From positions 1-64,000 of the forward strand of contig LLEU01000002.1 of the NCBI GenBank assembly GCA_001567505.1: a stretch of 64,000 nucleotides of DNA. Direction: 5' to 3'. Origin of the DNA: Acidobacteria bacterium OLB17. GTDB lineage: Bacteria > Acidobacteriota > Blastocatellia > Pyrinomonadales > Pyrinomonadaceae. Under the pieces are notes generated by a model. That model had not been told where the DNA came from, did not search any database, and saw only the letters and a program-made list of their open reading frames with translations. The position numbers were made by a program, and so were the translations under genes. Of this stretch, positions 7,993 to 18,305 are shown piece after piece (position 1 is the stretch's first letter; every line of letters begins with the position of its first letter).

Positions 7993-9159
7993 ATGAAAAT
8001 GATCAAAGCTTCAGTAGCAGCATTACTCTTGGCCTTTTTCGGTTTTACCGTCATTGGCTCCGCTCAAACAACGTCGGTCCTGACCGGAGGCCTGCACTTG
8101 CCGACGAAGGTCATTACCGGCCCGAGAAATTCCCTTCTCGTCTCTGAGGACGGGACCCCGACGCCGAACACCGGATCGGTCGTTGTCGTTGACCGAACGA
8201 CCGGCGAACATCACGCACTTCTGAGCGGACTTCCGTCCGGTGTGGACAACCTTGGCGGGCCGCCGGTGTCCGACGGGACGACGGGGATCTACCTTGACGG
8301 ACGCGTCCTTTACGTAACGTCGGGCGTCGGCGATGCGACCACGAACATCGGCGGCGTCGAATACCCAACGGGCGCGCCTTCCTCGCCGCTGTTCTGCTCC
8401 GTTATGCAGATCTTCCTCCCGCGGCATTTCGAGTCTCTTCAGAGCGACTTCCATATGACGCTCGACGATCAGAACGCGTTGGCCGATGGCCGGTGGGTAA
8501 GGCTGACGAATGCAGAAGGCTACTCGGCGTTTGCCAGAGTGGTCGCGAATCTGCCGGATTATCGCTCGGAGCCAAGGCCCGGCATCCCGAATGCTGTTAG
8601 ATCAGGGCACATCTTCGGAGTAACCCGGCACGGATGGAATCTTTACCTCGCGGACGCTTCGTTCAACCTGATCTATAGAGTGAATCTATTCACAGGCCGT
8701 TCTTCGGTGGTAACCGAGCTTCCGACCCGTCCGAATCCGCTTTTTGGGACGATCGGCGGCCCGACGATCGAGGCGGTCCCGAACAACATTCATACGCTCG
8801 GCAACAAGCTTCTCGTCACCGAGCTAACGGGCTTTCCGCTCGTGCCCGGACAATCGGACGTTCGCGTTGTCGATCCTCGAACCGGCGCGATATCAACGCT
8901 CATCGCGGGCCTGTCGTCAACGATGGACGTCCTTGCCGTCGGCGACTGTCGCCATCCGGACGGCTACTATACGCTCGAGTTCAGCACGAACCAACTTGCC
9001 GGAGCTCCCGGAAGGATGCAGTTCTTCGATTCGGCCGGAAATTCTTCGGTCGTTGTTCCCGTGTTGATAACGCCGTCAAGCATGGCTCGGGATGATGAGA
9101 CGGGCGACCTGTTCGTCACGAACATTTTTCCCGGAACGATCACCCGAGTTCAGTTCTGA
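7993..9159 (+). CDS. ScyD/ScyE-like secreted beta-propeller protein
   Basis: 388 residues with an N-terminal signal peptide (MKMIKASVAALLLAFFGFTV, cleavage near GSAQ). A strong GTGGAGGAAAT Shine-Dalgarno sequence precedes the ATG. The body shows repeated strand-rich units (GGLHLPTKVITGPRNSLLVS, GSVVVVDRTTGEHHALLSGL, SDVRVVDPRTGAISTLIAGL) typical of the ScyD/ScyE family of NHL-like propellers. Known: scyD/E genes flank scytonemin genes in cyanobacteria, but the family is much broader and of unknown function. No scytonemin genes are present, so that role should not be inferred. A terminator follows at 9181-9217. Divergent from the wHTH-TPR gene. Confidence 0.7.
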   Translation: MKMIKASVAALLLAFFGFTVIGSAQTTSVLTGGLHLPTKVITGPRNSLLVSEDGTPTPNTGSVVVVDRTTGEHHALLSGLPSGVDNLGGPPVSDGTTGIYLDGRVLYVTSGVGDATTNIGGVEYPTGAPSSPLFCSVMQIFLPRHFESLQSDFHMTLDDQNALADGRWVRLTNAEGYSAFARVVANLPDYRSEPRPGIPNAVRSGHIFGVTRHGWNLYLADASFNLIYRVNLFTGRSSVVTELPTRPNPLFGTIGGPTIEAVPNNIHTLGNKLLVTELTGFPLVPGQSDVRVVDPRTGAISTLIAGLSSTMDVLAVGDCRHPDGYYTLEFSTNQLAGAPGRMQFFDSAGNSSVVVPVLITPSSMARDDETGDLFVTNIFPGTITRVQF

Positions 9160-9180
9160 TCTCCTGTCAATGGTGGGTTT

Positions 9181-9217
9181 GGCCTTGGGTCGCTCAATGA
9201 GATCCAAGGCCTTTTTT
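9181..9217 (+). terminator. Rho-independent terminator after ScyD/E-like gene
   Basis: GGCCTTGG and CCAAGGCC arms enclose a 17-nt loop and are followed directly by TTTTTT. It lies 22 bp after the stop codon at 9159. Confidence 0.8.
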
Positions 9218-9282
9218 CCATACAAAACGGGCTTCGGGGCCGCATCGGACGGCCGGAATATCGCTTACTTGCACACTTTTGC

Positions 9283-9311
9283 TTGACGAACGGCGGAATA
9301 AATCATATTGT
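9283..9311 (+). promoter_or_regulatory. sigma-70-type promoter of the metal efflux operon
   Basis: TTGACG at 9283-9288 and TATTGT at 9306-9311 with a 17-bp spacer, just upstream of the Cys-rich secreted protein gene at 9323. The -35 box matches 5 of 6 and the -10 box 4 of 6 consensus positions. Confidence 0.45.
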
Positions 9312-9322
9312 TTGGCTCATAT

Positions 9323-9709
9323 ATGCTTAGGCGGTTCGCAGCAATAATTTTCGTCCTTGCCCTTGCCGGCCAGATATATGCCGGCGTTTGCGGGTGCATA
9401 GGTGCCGAGAATAAGAATGCTCATTCCTGCTGCAAACCGAAGGCCTCGGTCGAGAATTCGATGCAGGGAAAGGCCTGCTGCGAGACGGCCTGTACGATGT
9501 CCAATTCGCAGAACATCGTGCCGGACCGCCTCGAAACGCTTGCGAAAGTAACTTTCGCGGCGATCGAACCGGCTTCGCCTGTTGCGGCCTTCGATTTTTC
9601 ACCAACGCCGGCCGCTTACAAGCATATCGCTCCGCAGGTCACGGCCATTAGCGCGGCCGACTTGCGCCCTCCTGAGCTATACCTGCGCCATCACGCCTTC
9701 CGAATTTAA
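9323..9709 (+). CDS. Cys-rich secreted protein heading the efflux operon
   Basis: 128 residues from MLRRFAAIIFVLALAGQIYA, which I prefer over the start five codons upstream because it begins directly with a signal peptide. The mature N-terminus is crowded with cysteines (GVCGCIGAENKN, HSCCKPK, KACCETACTM), a plausible soft-metal ligand set; the C-terminal half has no cysteines and no recognised domain. It is the first gene after the predicted promoter, followed by the FixH-like gene and the RND efflux genes. Inference: a periplasmic copper/silver-binding or sensing accessory protein. I cannot name a family. Confidence 0.6.
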   Translation: MLRRFAAIIFVLALAGQIYAGVCGCIGAENKNAHSCCKPKASVENSMQGKACCETACTMSNSQNIVPDRLETLAKVTFAAIEPASPVAAFDFSPTPAAYKHIAPQVTAISAADLRPPELYLRHHAFRI

Positions 9710-9843
9710 TTAGAACCTGACACCGAATTTTGTCGCGCCTTGAAAACGGGCGGACGTGTGCTTTTTTGCGCGCCCGAATGCACGCGACCCGAAAGCTGCG
9801 TTCGCCACGAACGATATCTCTTTTTTTTACCTGAGGAACAACG

Positions 9844-10262
9844 ATGTTGAAGACCATTACTGCACTTTTCATTTTTTCTATCACCGCCCTCGCACTCGCC
9901 TGCGGCGGAAGCGGGACGCCTGCCGGAAGACCGATCAAGAGCGGGCCCGCCGGCAACGACCTGACCGCGACGCTATCAAGCGCCGACGGCGTTCTGCGGA
10001 ACGGCAAGCAGGACTTCACCCTTACTTTTGCCGACAAGGCCGGAAAGCCCGTCGATGTTGGCGCCGTCGCCTTGAATTTCTTTATGCCCGCAATGGGATC
10101 GATGGCTGCGATGAACGATCCGGCCACGTTCACGACGACAGGGACACCGGGCGTATATGCCGGCAAGGTCGATCTCCAAATGGCCGGCGAATGGCAGGCT
10201 CAGATCACGTATGACGGGCCGCGGGCAAAGGTAAGGCGACGCTGACCGTTACTGCGCAGTGA
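9844..10262 (+). CDS. FixH/YtkA-like lipoprotein, frameshifted near 3' end
   Basis: Begins [20 protein letters not shown], a lipoprotein signal with cysteine after LALA. The body ([60 protein letters not shown]) matches the FixH/YtkA-like immunoglobulin-type domain often fused to or encoded beside CusB/CusF-type efflux proteins, with a Met-rich motif in the middle that could bind Cu(I). The annotated frame ends [11 protein letters not shown], but the neighbouring frame reads [11 protein letters not shown] and stops at 10260-10262, the expected family ending. One missing G in the GGG at 10223-10225 would explain this. Confidence 0.65.
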
Positions 10263-10314
10263 CACGCGGCGGGATCCGCGTTCGCCGCTCGACGGCGAAC
10301 CCCGGAGTGAAGAT

Positions 10315-13300
10315 ATGATCAACTGGCTCATAGATCTATCGATCAAAAATAGGGTCATCGTTCTCGTGGTCTATCTTGCGATCGCGGCGGCCGGATATTG
10401 GGCGCTTACGCGAACGCCGATCGACGCGATCCCCGATGTTTCCGACAATCAGGTGATCGTCTTCACGGATTGGCCGGGCCGCTCGCCCAAAGAGGTCGAA
10501 GACCAGATCACGTATCCGTTGGTCACGAATCTTCAGGGACTTCCGGGCGTGCGGACGGTGCGTGCAAGTTCGGCATTCAGCTTCTCGATGATCAATGTGA
10601 TCTTTGAGGACGATGTCGAGCTTTACTGGGCACGAACGCGGATCCTCGAACGCTTGAACCTCGTCACACGCGACCTTCCCGAAGGCGTCACTCCGACGCT
10701 CGGCCCTGACGCCTCAGGCCTCGGGCAGATCTTCTGGTACACGCTCGAATCCGACACGATGAGCCTTCGCGACCTAACGACGCTCCAGGACTGGTTCGTG
10801 CGTTACCAGCTAAACTCAACGCCCGGCATCTCGGAGGTCGCGACCGTCGGCGGATTTGTCCAGCAATATCAGATCGATGTCGATCCCGACCGCCTGCGTG
10901 CGTTCGACATCCCGCTCTCGAAGGTCGTCGAGGCCGTGGAACGCTCGAACAATAACGTCGGCGGGAACGTCGTCGAACAAGCCGGCGAATGGACGGTCGT
11001 CCGCGGCCTCGGCCTTGTCGGCTCGGTCGCCGATGTCGAGAACATCGTCATCGGGGCAAGCGGCGGCACGCCGATCTTCGTGCGCAACATCGGCGAAGTA
11101 AAGCTCGGCAATGCCTTTCGAACCGGTTCGCTCGACAAGAACGGCAAGGAGGCCGTCGGCGGTGTCGTAATAATGCGATACGGCGTCAGCGCTCTCGACG
11201 CGATCGACGCCGTCAAGAAGAAGATCGAAGCGATAAAACCCGGACTTCCCGAGGGTGTGCGGCTGGTCCCTTTCTACGATCGAACGGATCTGATCCATCG
11301 CACGGCCGACACGCTGAAATGGGCGCTGATCGAAGAATTCGTGCTCGTCACGCTCGTCAACCTCCTGTTCCTCGCCCATTTTCGCTCGATCTTTATCGTG
11401 ACGATCCCGCTGCCGATGGCGGCGCTCGTGTCGTTCCTTTTCATGTATTTTGCGGGCGTTACGTCGAACATTATGTCGCTTGCCGGCATTGCGATCGCCG
11501 TGTCGGACCTTGTGGATGCGGGCATCGTCGTGACGGAAAATGCATATCGGTCGCTCGAAAAGACAGGCGGCAAGATAACTGACCGCGAACAAATTTGGAA
11601 TATCGTGCGCGACGCTTCGAAGATGGTCGGCCGCCCGATCTTCTCGTCAATGGCGATCATCGTCGTCGCATTTGTCCCTGTATTCGCGCTCACGGGACAA
11701 GAAGGCAAGCTCTTCCATCCTCTTGCATACACAAAGACGTTCGCAATGGTGGCGGCGGCGGTCATGGGCGTTACGCTCGTGCCGGTGCTTTGCGGATTCC
11801 TGCTCAAGGGGCGTCTCAAGCCCGAAGAAGCGAATCCGATAATGCGTGTGCTAAGACGTTTCTACAAACCGCTGCTCGAAAAGGCACTTCATCACAGACT
11901 CTTGACGATAGTCCTCGCTTTCCTCTTCTTTATCGGCGCAATGGCGGCAACGACCGGGATCGGGAGCGAATTTATGCCGCCGCTCAATGAAGGCGATCTC
12001 CTGTATATGCCAGTCACCGATCCTGCGATCTCGCTTGACGAAGCGACACGGATCCTGGGCAAACAGAACGAGATCATCGCCGCCTTTCCCGAGGTTGCCT
12101 GGGCCGTCGGTAAGGCCGGCCGTGCGGAAACCTCGACCGATCCGGCGCCGATCAATATGAACGAGACCGTCGTTCACCTAAAGCCGGAATCCGAATGGCG
12201 TGCGGGTATGACCCGCGAAAAGCTCATCGCCGAGCTCGATGCCGCACTTCGAATGCCGGGCGTGACCAATATCTGGACGCAGCCGATCATCAACCGGATC
12301 GATATGCTCGCAACCGGCATACGCTCGCAGGTCGGGATCAAGATCTTCGGCAACGACCTCGACACGCTCGAGGAGCTTTCGCGAAAGATCGCCGCGGCCG
12401 TCCAGACCGTTAACGGGGCGGCCGACGTCTATCCCGAACAGATCGGCGGCGCGCCGTACCTCGACATCGACATCGACCGTGCTGCGGCAGCTCGATATGG
12501 TATCGCGGTCGCCGACGTGCAGGAAGTGATCGAGAAAGGCATTGGAGAGGTCAACATCACAACTACGATCGAAGGGCGAAATCGATTCCCGATCCGCGTG
12601 CGTTTCGCACCCGAATTTCGCCGCGATCCGGACTCGATCGGCCGAATACCGATGATCACGGCCTCGGGCGCGACCGTTCCGCTTTCGGAAGTGGCAAAGA
12701 TCAAGAAGGTCGAGGGCCCGTCGATGATCCAGAGCGAGAACGGCCTGCTTCGCGGAACCGTCCTGCTGAACGTTCGCGGCCGCGACATCGGGAGCTTTGT
12801 CGAAGAGGCCGATGCCGCGATCAAACAGCAGGTACAGATGCCCGGCGGCTACTATTTCGCTTGGAGCGGCCAGTATGAGAATCAGCAGCACGCTCGCTCG
12901 CGGCTACTGGTCGTCGTGCCGATCGTGATCTTGATCATTTTCGCGACGCTCTATCTCACGTACCGCTCATTCCTCGAGGCCGCACACGTGCTGCTCGCGA
13001 TCCCGTTCGCGCTTACGGGCGGCTTCTATCTACTGTGGCTGCTGCAATACAACTTTTCCGTCGCCGTTTGGGTCGGGTTCATTGCCCTTTTTGGAGCGGC
13101 GGTCCAAACAGCGATCGTGATGGTCGTCTATCTCGAAGAGGCCGTCGCCCGCAAGAAGAAGGAACTCGGGAAGCTCGACCGCAGGTCGCTGCTTGAGGCC
13201 GTGACCGAGGGAGCCTTGCTTCGGCTGCGGCCGAAGGTGATGACGGTGACGACGATACTCGCGGGATTGCTTCCAATAATGTGGAGCACCGGCGCCGGCG

Positions 13301-13443
13301 CAGAGGTGATGCGGCCGCTCGCAATGCCGGTCTTTGGCGGCATGGTGTCGAGCTTGCTTCATGTCCTGATCGTCACGCCGGTCGTTTTCTATTGGCTGCG
13401 TCTTTTCGAGCTTTCGCGGGAGGAACGAGATGCTGAGGCTTGA
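10315..13443 (+). CDS. CusA/CzcA-family heavy-metal RND efflux pump
   Basis: 1042 residues, the full length of the HME-RND family. The protein imports protons and drives metal ions from periplasm or cytosol through a tripartite complex. Seen: N-terminal TM1 with [15 protein letters not shown] and [17 protein letters not shown], the TM4 proton-relay segment [20 protein letters not shown], and the C-terminal [20 protein letters not shown]. Of the three methionines that line the metal path of E. coli CusA, those in RIDMLATGI and GPSMIQSEN appear conserved, while the middle one (RYGMTV in CusA) is RYGIAV here. A Cu/Ag substrate is therefore likely but not certain. The tolC-like gene overlaps its 3' end by 14 bp. 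Confidence 0.9.
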   Translation: MINWLIDLSIKNRVIVLVVYLAIAAAGYWALTRTPIDAIPDVSDNQVIVFTDWPGRSPKEVEDQITYPLVTNLQGLPGVRTVRASSAFSFSMINVIFEDDVELYWARTRILERLNLVTRDLPEGVTPTLGPDASGLGQIFWYTLESDTMSLRDLTTLQDWFVRYQLNSTPGISEVATVGGFVQQYQIDVDPDRLRAFDIPLSKVVEAVERSNNNVGGNVVEQAGEWTVVRGLGLVGSVADVENIVIGASGGTPIFVRNIGEVKLGNAFRTGSLDKNGKEAVGGVVIMRYGVSALDAIDAVKKKIEAIKPGLPEGVRLVPFYDRTDLIHRTADTLKWALIEEFVLVTLVNLLFLAHFRSIFIVTIPLPMAALVSFLFMYFAGVTSNIMSLAGIAIAVSDLVDAGIVVTENAYRSLEKTGGKITDREQIWNIVRDASKMVGRPIFSSMAIIVVAFVPVFALTGQEGKLFHPLAYTKTFAMVAAAVMGVTLVPVLCGFLLKGRLKPEEANPIMRVLRRFYKPLLEKALHHRLLTIVLAFLFFIGAMAATTGIGSEFMPPLNEGDLLYMPVTDPAISLDEATRILGKQNEIIAAFPEVAWAVGKAGRAETSTDPAPINMNETVVHLKPESEWRAGMTREKLIAELDAALRMPGVTNIWTQPIINRIDMLATGIRSQVGIKIFGNDLDTLEELSRKIAAAVQTVNGAADVYPEQIGGAPYLDIDIDRAAAARYGIAVADVQEVIEKGIGEVNITTTIEGRNRFPIRVRFAPEFRRDPDSIGRIPMITASGATVPLSEVAKIKKVEGPSMIQSENGLLRGTVLLNVRGRDIGSFVEEADAAIKQQVQMPGGYYFAWSGQYENQQHARSRLLVVVPIVILIIFATLYLTYRSFLEAAHVLLAIPFALTGGFYLLWLLQYNFSVAVWVGFIALFGAAVQTAIVMVVYLEEAVARKKKELGKLDRRSLLEAVTEGALLRLRPKVMTVTTILAGLLPIMWSTGAGAEVMRPLAMPVFGGMVSSLLHVLIVTPVVFYWLRLFELSREERDAEA

Positions 13444-14814
13444 TCTTATACGCCCACTCCTGTGGATCGAAAAATGCCGCGTTCCCGCAGCGACGGCACT
13501 GATCGCGACGTTCGTCCTGCTTGCCGGAATGGCGTTCGGACAAGAGGTTCAGGGGCCTGCGTCCAACGCTTCGACAAGAGCCTTCGATCCGGTCAACGGA
13601 ACTTCGGTCGAACAGGCGGTGACCATCGCACTACGCGATAACGCCGAACTCGACGCAATGCGGAAAGAGGTCGAGGCCGCAGAAGTCCTCCTTCGCCAGG
13701 CAGGCTCGCGGCCGAACCCGACCCTCGATATTCGCGGAAGCCAACAGGCAGGCGGCTCCGACAACAGCTTTATGATCGAGGCGGCCTTCCCTTGGAGCTT
13801 GGCGGCCGTCGTGCCGCAAGGGTCGCAGTCGCGGCAAAAGACCTCGAGATCCGCCGACTTGCGGCAGCGGAGCAGGAACGCACGCTCGCCTTCGAGGTAC
13901 GGAATAAATTCGGCGAGGCCCTCGCGGCGATAATGAAGCTGCAGTTCATCGAACGCACGATCACGCTTGCAAAAAACAATGTCGATCTGGTCGCCGCTCA
14001 GGTTGCTGAAGGCCGACGGCCGCCGCTCGATCAGAATATGGAGCTCGTTGAGTTGAATCGCATACGCGCGCTTCGCGAAAGCTCCGAAGCGGCGGTGGAA
14101 CTCAAGATCCTCGAGCTGAAGAATCTTCTCGGCGTCGCACCGGATCTTCCTTTTGCGATCCGCGGCGAACTTGTCGGGCTGCTCGAGCCGATACCGCCCG
14201 AGGCGGTTGCCGCGGAACGAGCGATCGAGACCCGTCCCGATCTACAAGCGGCACGTGCGGCCGAGGGTTTTGCCGCCGCACGAGGCAGGCAGGCACGCGC
14301 CGAGGGAAGGCTCGACGCCGAACTGATGGTCGGATATCAACGAATGCGTTCGAGTTTCCCGCTGCTCGATATGAACAGCCAAACCGGCGCTCTTATGACG
14401 ATGAACGAGCAGATGAATTTCGTCACCTTCGGCGTAAAGCTGATGCTGCCCGTTCGCGACCGAAAAGAAGGAATGGCCGCCGCCGCACGCCTGGAAGAGA
14501 ACGCGGCACGAAGCCGCCGCGAGTTCGGTGAGCTGACGGCCAAACGCCAGATCGCTGCTTCGTATGTTCGATACAACAGGGCGATGCGCGCAAAAGAGAT
14601 CTATCGCATCGGCGTGCGTGAACAGGCGGAAAAGAACCTTGATGTCGTCCGGCAGATGTACGAGCTCGGGTCGCGAACGCTGCTCGACCACATCGCGGAG
14701 CAGAGGCGTTTCATTGAAACGGAGAATGGATACATTGACGCGTTGCTCGAAGTATTTCTCGCACGCAGCGAGATCCTTCGAACAACGAATTCACCGGAGT
14801 TGATCAACAAATGA
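13430..14814 (+). CDS. TolC-like outer membrane efflux protein (CusC type), frameshifted
   Basis: Two open frames together make one outer-membrane factor. Frame 1 (13430-13933) gives a signal peptide and the first coiled-coil/strand segment ([37 protein letters not shown]). Frame 2 (from about 13792) continues [20 protein letters not shown] and runs to the end with typical TolC helices ([20 protein letters not shown]). Adding one T to the TT at 13791-13792 joins them as [11 protein letters not shown]. The gene overlaps cusA and is overlapped by the adaptor gene by 4 bp, indicating translational coupling. Role: outer-membrane channel of the metal efflux complex. Confidence 0.8.
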
Positions 14815-16349
14815 GCGACAAGACAAATAGCGATCACGAGAACGAACCGATGTCCGCAGGCAATGATCCCGATGCCGGCCAAACAGCACCTCGCTTCCGT
14901 CGCCCTCTCTTGATCGGCGGCGTGGTCGCGAGCGTGTGTATTCTGGGCGCAGCGGTCGTTTGGCTCTTTGGCGGTTTCGGCGGCGCCGGCGGCCGGCCGG
15001 TGCTTGCGCCCCGGAACGTCGATCTGAGCACGACGCAGCCGGAAGTTTCGGCGAAAGAGATGCTGACGCTTTCGCCCGAGCAGGTGAAGAATGCGGGGAT
15101 CGAGACCGAGGCCGTCGGCGAACAGATGTCCGCGGATGCGAACACGGTCGCATCGACCGGAACCGTCGAGGCGAATGCCTATCGGCAGACGCCGGTCGTC
15201 ACACTCGCCGGCGGCATCGTCCGACGCGTAATTCCGGAGCTCGGCTCGACGGTCCGAAAAGGACAGGCCGTCGCGATCATCTTCAGCGACGAATTTGCCC
15301 AGACACAATCGCGATTCCTTTCGCTGCGTACTGAGGCCGCGAACGCGCGCAAGAATTACGAACGGACCTTGCGGCTCGTTTCCATCAACCAGCCGGGCCG
15401 TGCGGAACTTGAACAGGCAACAAAGCAGCGGATCACTGCCGAGGCGGTGGTCAATGAGGCCCGAAGCAGATCCGAGCGAACTACAAAGCTACTGCGCATC
15501 GGTGCAGCAAGCCGTGAAGAACTTGAGCAGGATACGACGAAACTTCGATCCGCCGAGGCAGACCTTGATGAAGCACGGCGGCGTGAGCAGCGTGCCGCGC
15601 AGCTCCTGCCGATCAGTCCGGAGGTGCGGGGCGCTAACGAGGAAGCTCTGAACAAACTTCGTTCTGCGGAAACCGAGCTCGCAGCCCTCCGCGAACGTCT
15701 CATTCTCTTCGGAATGTCGCGGGAGCGGGTCGAGAGCCTCAATTCTCCGTCGCAGATCACTTCGGAGCTTGCCATCACAGCACCGTCGGCGGGCACGATC
15801 ACCGGCCGCTCGGTGAATGTCGGTGAGGTTGTCGAAGCAAATAAGGCCTTGATGCAGGTGACCGACCTCTCGAGCGTCTGGGTCATCGCCCAGGTTTACG
15901 AACGCGACATCTCCCGCCTGCGAAACGGTGCGGCGGCCGTCGTGAATTCGGACGCTTTTCCCGATCGTGTCTTTCGTGGTCAAGTCTCGTACATCGATCC
16001 GCTGATCGACGAAGCGACACGAACGGCAAAGGTGCGCGTCGAGGTGGGCAATCCGGGCGAGCAGCTCAAGGTCGGAATGTATGTGCGCGTTTCGCTAAGC
16101 GGGAGCGGGACGGGCGAACGCACGATCCCTTCAGCTCCGTCGTCTGCGATCCAGACCGTCAACGGACGCCAGGTCGTCTTCCTTCCTACCGAGGATCCGA
16201 ATGTGTTTGAAATGCGAACGGTTCGCGTTGGCGATGACGACAACGGGAGATCGCCCATCCTCGAAGGCCTAACGGTCGGCGAAAAGGTCGTAACGACCGG
16301 GAGTTTCCTGCTGCGTGCCGAGTGGTTGAAATCGCATCAAGGCCACTAA
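14811..16349 (+). CDS. CusB-type periplasmic adaptor of RND efflux
   Basis: 512 residues. An N-terminal hydrophilic leader precedes one membrane anchor (LIGGVVASVCILGAAVVWLF). Then follow the barrel-sandwich half-motif (TVASTGTVEANAYRQTPVVT, GIVRRVIPELGSTVRKGQAV), a long alpha-hairpin (residues ~165-300, coiled-coil rich), the second lipoyl half (APSAGTITGRSVNVGEVVEA), the beta-barrel (VWVIAQVYERDISRLRNGAA) and the membrane-proximal domain. This is the classical HlyD/CusB fold that bridges pump and channel. The ATG overlaps the tolC-like stop (ATGA). Last gene of the operon, converging on the histidine kinase gene 10 bp away. Confidence 0.88.
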   Translation: MSDKTNSDHENEPMSAGNDPDAGQTAPRFRRPLLIGGVVASVCILGAAVVWLFGGFGGAGGRPVLAPRNVDLSTTQPEVSAKEMLTLSPEQVKNAGIETEAVGEQMSADANTVASTGTVEANAYRQTPVVTLAGGIVRRVIPELGSTVRKGQAVAIIFSDEFAQTQSRFLSLRTEAANARKNYERTLRLVSINQPGRAELEQATKQRITAEAVVNEARSRSERTTKLLRIGAASREELEQDTTKLRSAEADLDEARRREQRAAQLLPISPEVRGANEEALNKLRSAETELAALRERLILFGMSRERVESLNSPSQITSELAITAPSAGTITGRSVNVGEVVEANKALMQVTDLSSVWVIAQVYERDISRLRNGAAAVVNSDAFPDRVFRGQVSYIDPLIDEATRTAKVRVEVGNPGEQLKVGMYVRVSLSGSGTGERTIPSAPSSAIQTVNGRQVVFLPTEDPNVFEMRTVRVGDDDNGRSPILEGLTVGEKVVTTGSFLLRAEWLKSHQGH

Positions 16350-16358
16350 AGATGGCTC

Positions 16359-18305
16359 TCAGGCCTCTTGGCGTTCCGAAAGCAGCCGTCCGAGTCCGGC
16401 AAGGAGCTTCTTTGCCGTAAATGGTTTTGTAAGGAACTCGCTTACACCGGCGTCCTCGAGCTGAGCGATCTGCGCCGTACTAAGCAGGCCGCTCATCGCG
16501 ATGATCTTGGCATCCGGCACGATCTTTCTAATGGCACGGGCAAGAACCGGCCCGTCGATGATCGGCATCGCAGCGTCGGTGATCACTGCCGCGATCTCGT
16601 CCTTGTGGTCGGCAAAAAGGGCGAGGCCGTCCGCTCCGTTCTGTGCGGAAAGCGTTTTGTAACCGGCCGTTTCGAGCGCAGCCTGCGTGATCGTCAGGAC
16701 ATCGGCCTCGTCATCGACGATCAGTATCAAGCGGCCATTGCCTTCCGATGCCGCCGGCTCAGATCCCGAATGCTGGTGACCCACATCAGCCTCGATCGCC
16801 GGAAAATAGATCGAGAAGCGCGTCCCGCGATCGACCTCGCTTTTGACATCCAGGATACCGCCGTGGGCTTCCACGATACTGAGCGCTGTCGAGAGCCCAA
16901 GGCCCGTTCCCTTTCCCGCTTCTTTGGTCGTAAAGAACGGGTCGAATATCCGTTCTATCGTCTCCTTTGACATACCGTGACCGGTATCCTCAACGACGAC
17001 CAGAATGTATCGGCCAGGGGCGATCTCCGGATTCATCCGATGAAAGCCCTCGTCGATCGTCTCGTTCGTGATCGAGATCGAGAGCGTTCCGCCGTTCGGC
17101 ATCGCGTCGCTCGAATTCAGGCAGAGATTCATCAGCACTTGGTGCATCTGCGTCGGGTCAGCTTTTATTATCCAAAGATCGGGCTCGATCGACTGCTTTA
17201 GCGCGATCGACTTCGGAAGCGTCTCACGGAGCACGGTGATCAGTTCCTTTGCGACGTGCCGCAATTGGATCGGCATCACGTTGCCTTCGCTGCCGCGTGC
17301 GAACGAAAGGACCTGCCGCACGAGTTCCGCACCGCGTTCCGCATTCTCGCGGATGAGCGTCAGCCACTTGCGGCCTTCGTCGCTCAAGGATTCGCTCGCC
17401 TCGAGCATCTCAACTCCCATAAGCACCGGAAAGAGCGTGTTATTCAGATCATGTGCGATGCCGCCGGCGAGCGTCCCGATCGACTCCAACCTCTGAGCGC
17501 GAAGCAGGTGTTCCTCCGCCTGTTTTTGCTGCGAGATGTCGGTCTGCGTGATGAGGATATAGTCGGGCTGGTCAAGCTCGTTGCGCACGAGCGTCCATCG
17601 AGCGTCGATCGTGAGCAGACGCCCATCCTTTGTCCGCCGTTTTACGACGCGATTCATCTTGCCGGTCGGCTCGAATGCGGCGCGTATGGCCTCGAGCTCT
17701 TTTAGGTCGCCGTCAAAGAGTACGTCGATGATGCTGCGGCCGAGGACCTCCTCGACATCCATGCCGTATATCTTCTCTGCACCGCGATTCCAAAAAAGAA
17801 TGTCGTAGTTCAGGTCGCAGACAAGCACGGCATCGCGCGTCTTGTCGAGCAGCTCGGCCTGTTGGCGTATGCGATGTTCGGCGAGTTTCCTTTCGGTGAT
17901 GTCGAACCGGATCGCAATATACTGGTAAGGTTTCCCGCGATCGTCCAGGAACGGTACGATCGTCGTATCGACCCAATAATGTTTCCCTTCCTTTGTTTGA
18001 TTTCGCAGCTCGCCGTGCCAGGTCTTTCCCCTGGCGATAGTGACCCAGATCTTTCGTATGAATTCCTTTGAATGATAGGTCGAGTTGACGATCCTGTGGT
18101 CTTGCCCGATCAGCTCTTCGCGTGAATACTTCGATATCTCGCAGAACTTATCGTTTACGAACGTGATGATGCCGCGTTGATCCGTGATGGCAACGATCGC
18201 CGCTTCGTCCAACGCGAACTTAAGGTCGGCAAGCTCCTTCGAGGTCGCCTTCAGGCTTCTCTGCGGAGAAGACGGATTATCTTTTGCGGTCGCTTCATTC
18301 GCCAT
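16359..18305 (-). CDS. hybrid sensor histidine kinase (PAS-PAS-HisKA-HATPase-REC)
   Basis: 648 residues without membrane segments, so cytosolic. PAS 1 (~25-145: [40 protein letters not shown]) and PAS 2 (~150-270: [20 protein letters not shown]) are each followed by a PAC motif. HisKA has the phospho-acceptor in [18 protein letters not shown]. The ATPase has N, G1 and G2 boxes ([47 protein letters not shown]). The C-terminal receiver has the acidic pair LIVDDEADV, the phospho-Asp in VITDAAMP and the Lys in FLTKPF. It overlaps the sigma-54 regulator gene by 11 bp and is surely its partner. The soluble PAS domains suggest an intracellular cue such as redox state or oxygen. Confidence 0.9.
   Translation of the reverse strand: MANEATAKDNPSSPQRSLKATSKELADLKFALDEAAIVAITDQRGIITFVNDKFCEISKYSREELIGQDHRIVNSTYHSKEFIRKIWVTIARGKTWHGELRNQTKEGKHYWVDTTIVPFLDDRGKPYQYIAIRFDITERKLAEHRIRQQAELLDKTRDAVLVCDLNYDILFWNRGAEKIYGMDVEEVLGRSIIDVLFDGDLKELEAIRAAFEPTGKMNRVVKRRTKDGRLLTIDARWTLVRNELDQPDYILITQTDISQQKQAEEHLLRAQRLESIGTLAGGIAHDLNNTLFPVLMGVEMLEASESLSDEGRKWLTLIRENAERGAELVRQVLSFARGSEGNVMPIQLRHVAKELITVLRETLPKSIALKQSIEPDLWIIKADPTQMHQVLMNLCLNSSDAMPNGGTLSISITNETIDEGFHRMNPEIAPGRYILVVVEDTGHGMSKETIERIFDPFFTTKEAGKGTGLGLSTALSIVEAHGGILDVKSEVDRGTRFSIYFPAIEADVGHQHSGSEPAASEGNGRLILIVDDEADVLTITQAALETAGYKTLSAQNGADGLALFADHKDEIAAVITDAAMPIIDGPVLARAIRKIVPDAKIIAMSGLLSTAQIAQLEDAGVSEFLTKPFTAKKLLAGLGRLLSERQEA

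Noticed and set aside
7993..9159. Scytonemin biosynthesis gene
   Set aside because: The ScyD/E-like family is widespread and there are no scyABCF-type genes next to it.
11274..11819. Long minus-strand frames opposite cusA, the nuclease-helicase and other genes
   Set aside because: They mirror highly conserved coding sequence in the other strand, have Arg/Ser-rich unstructured compositions and no own signals.
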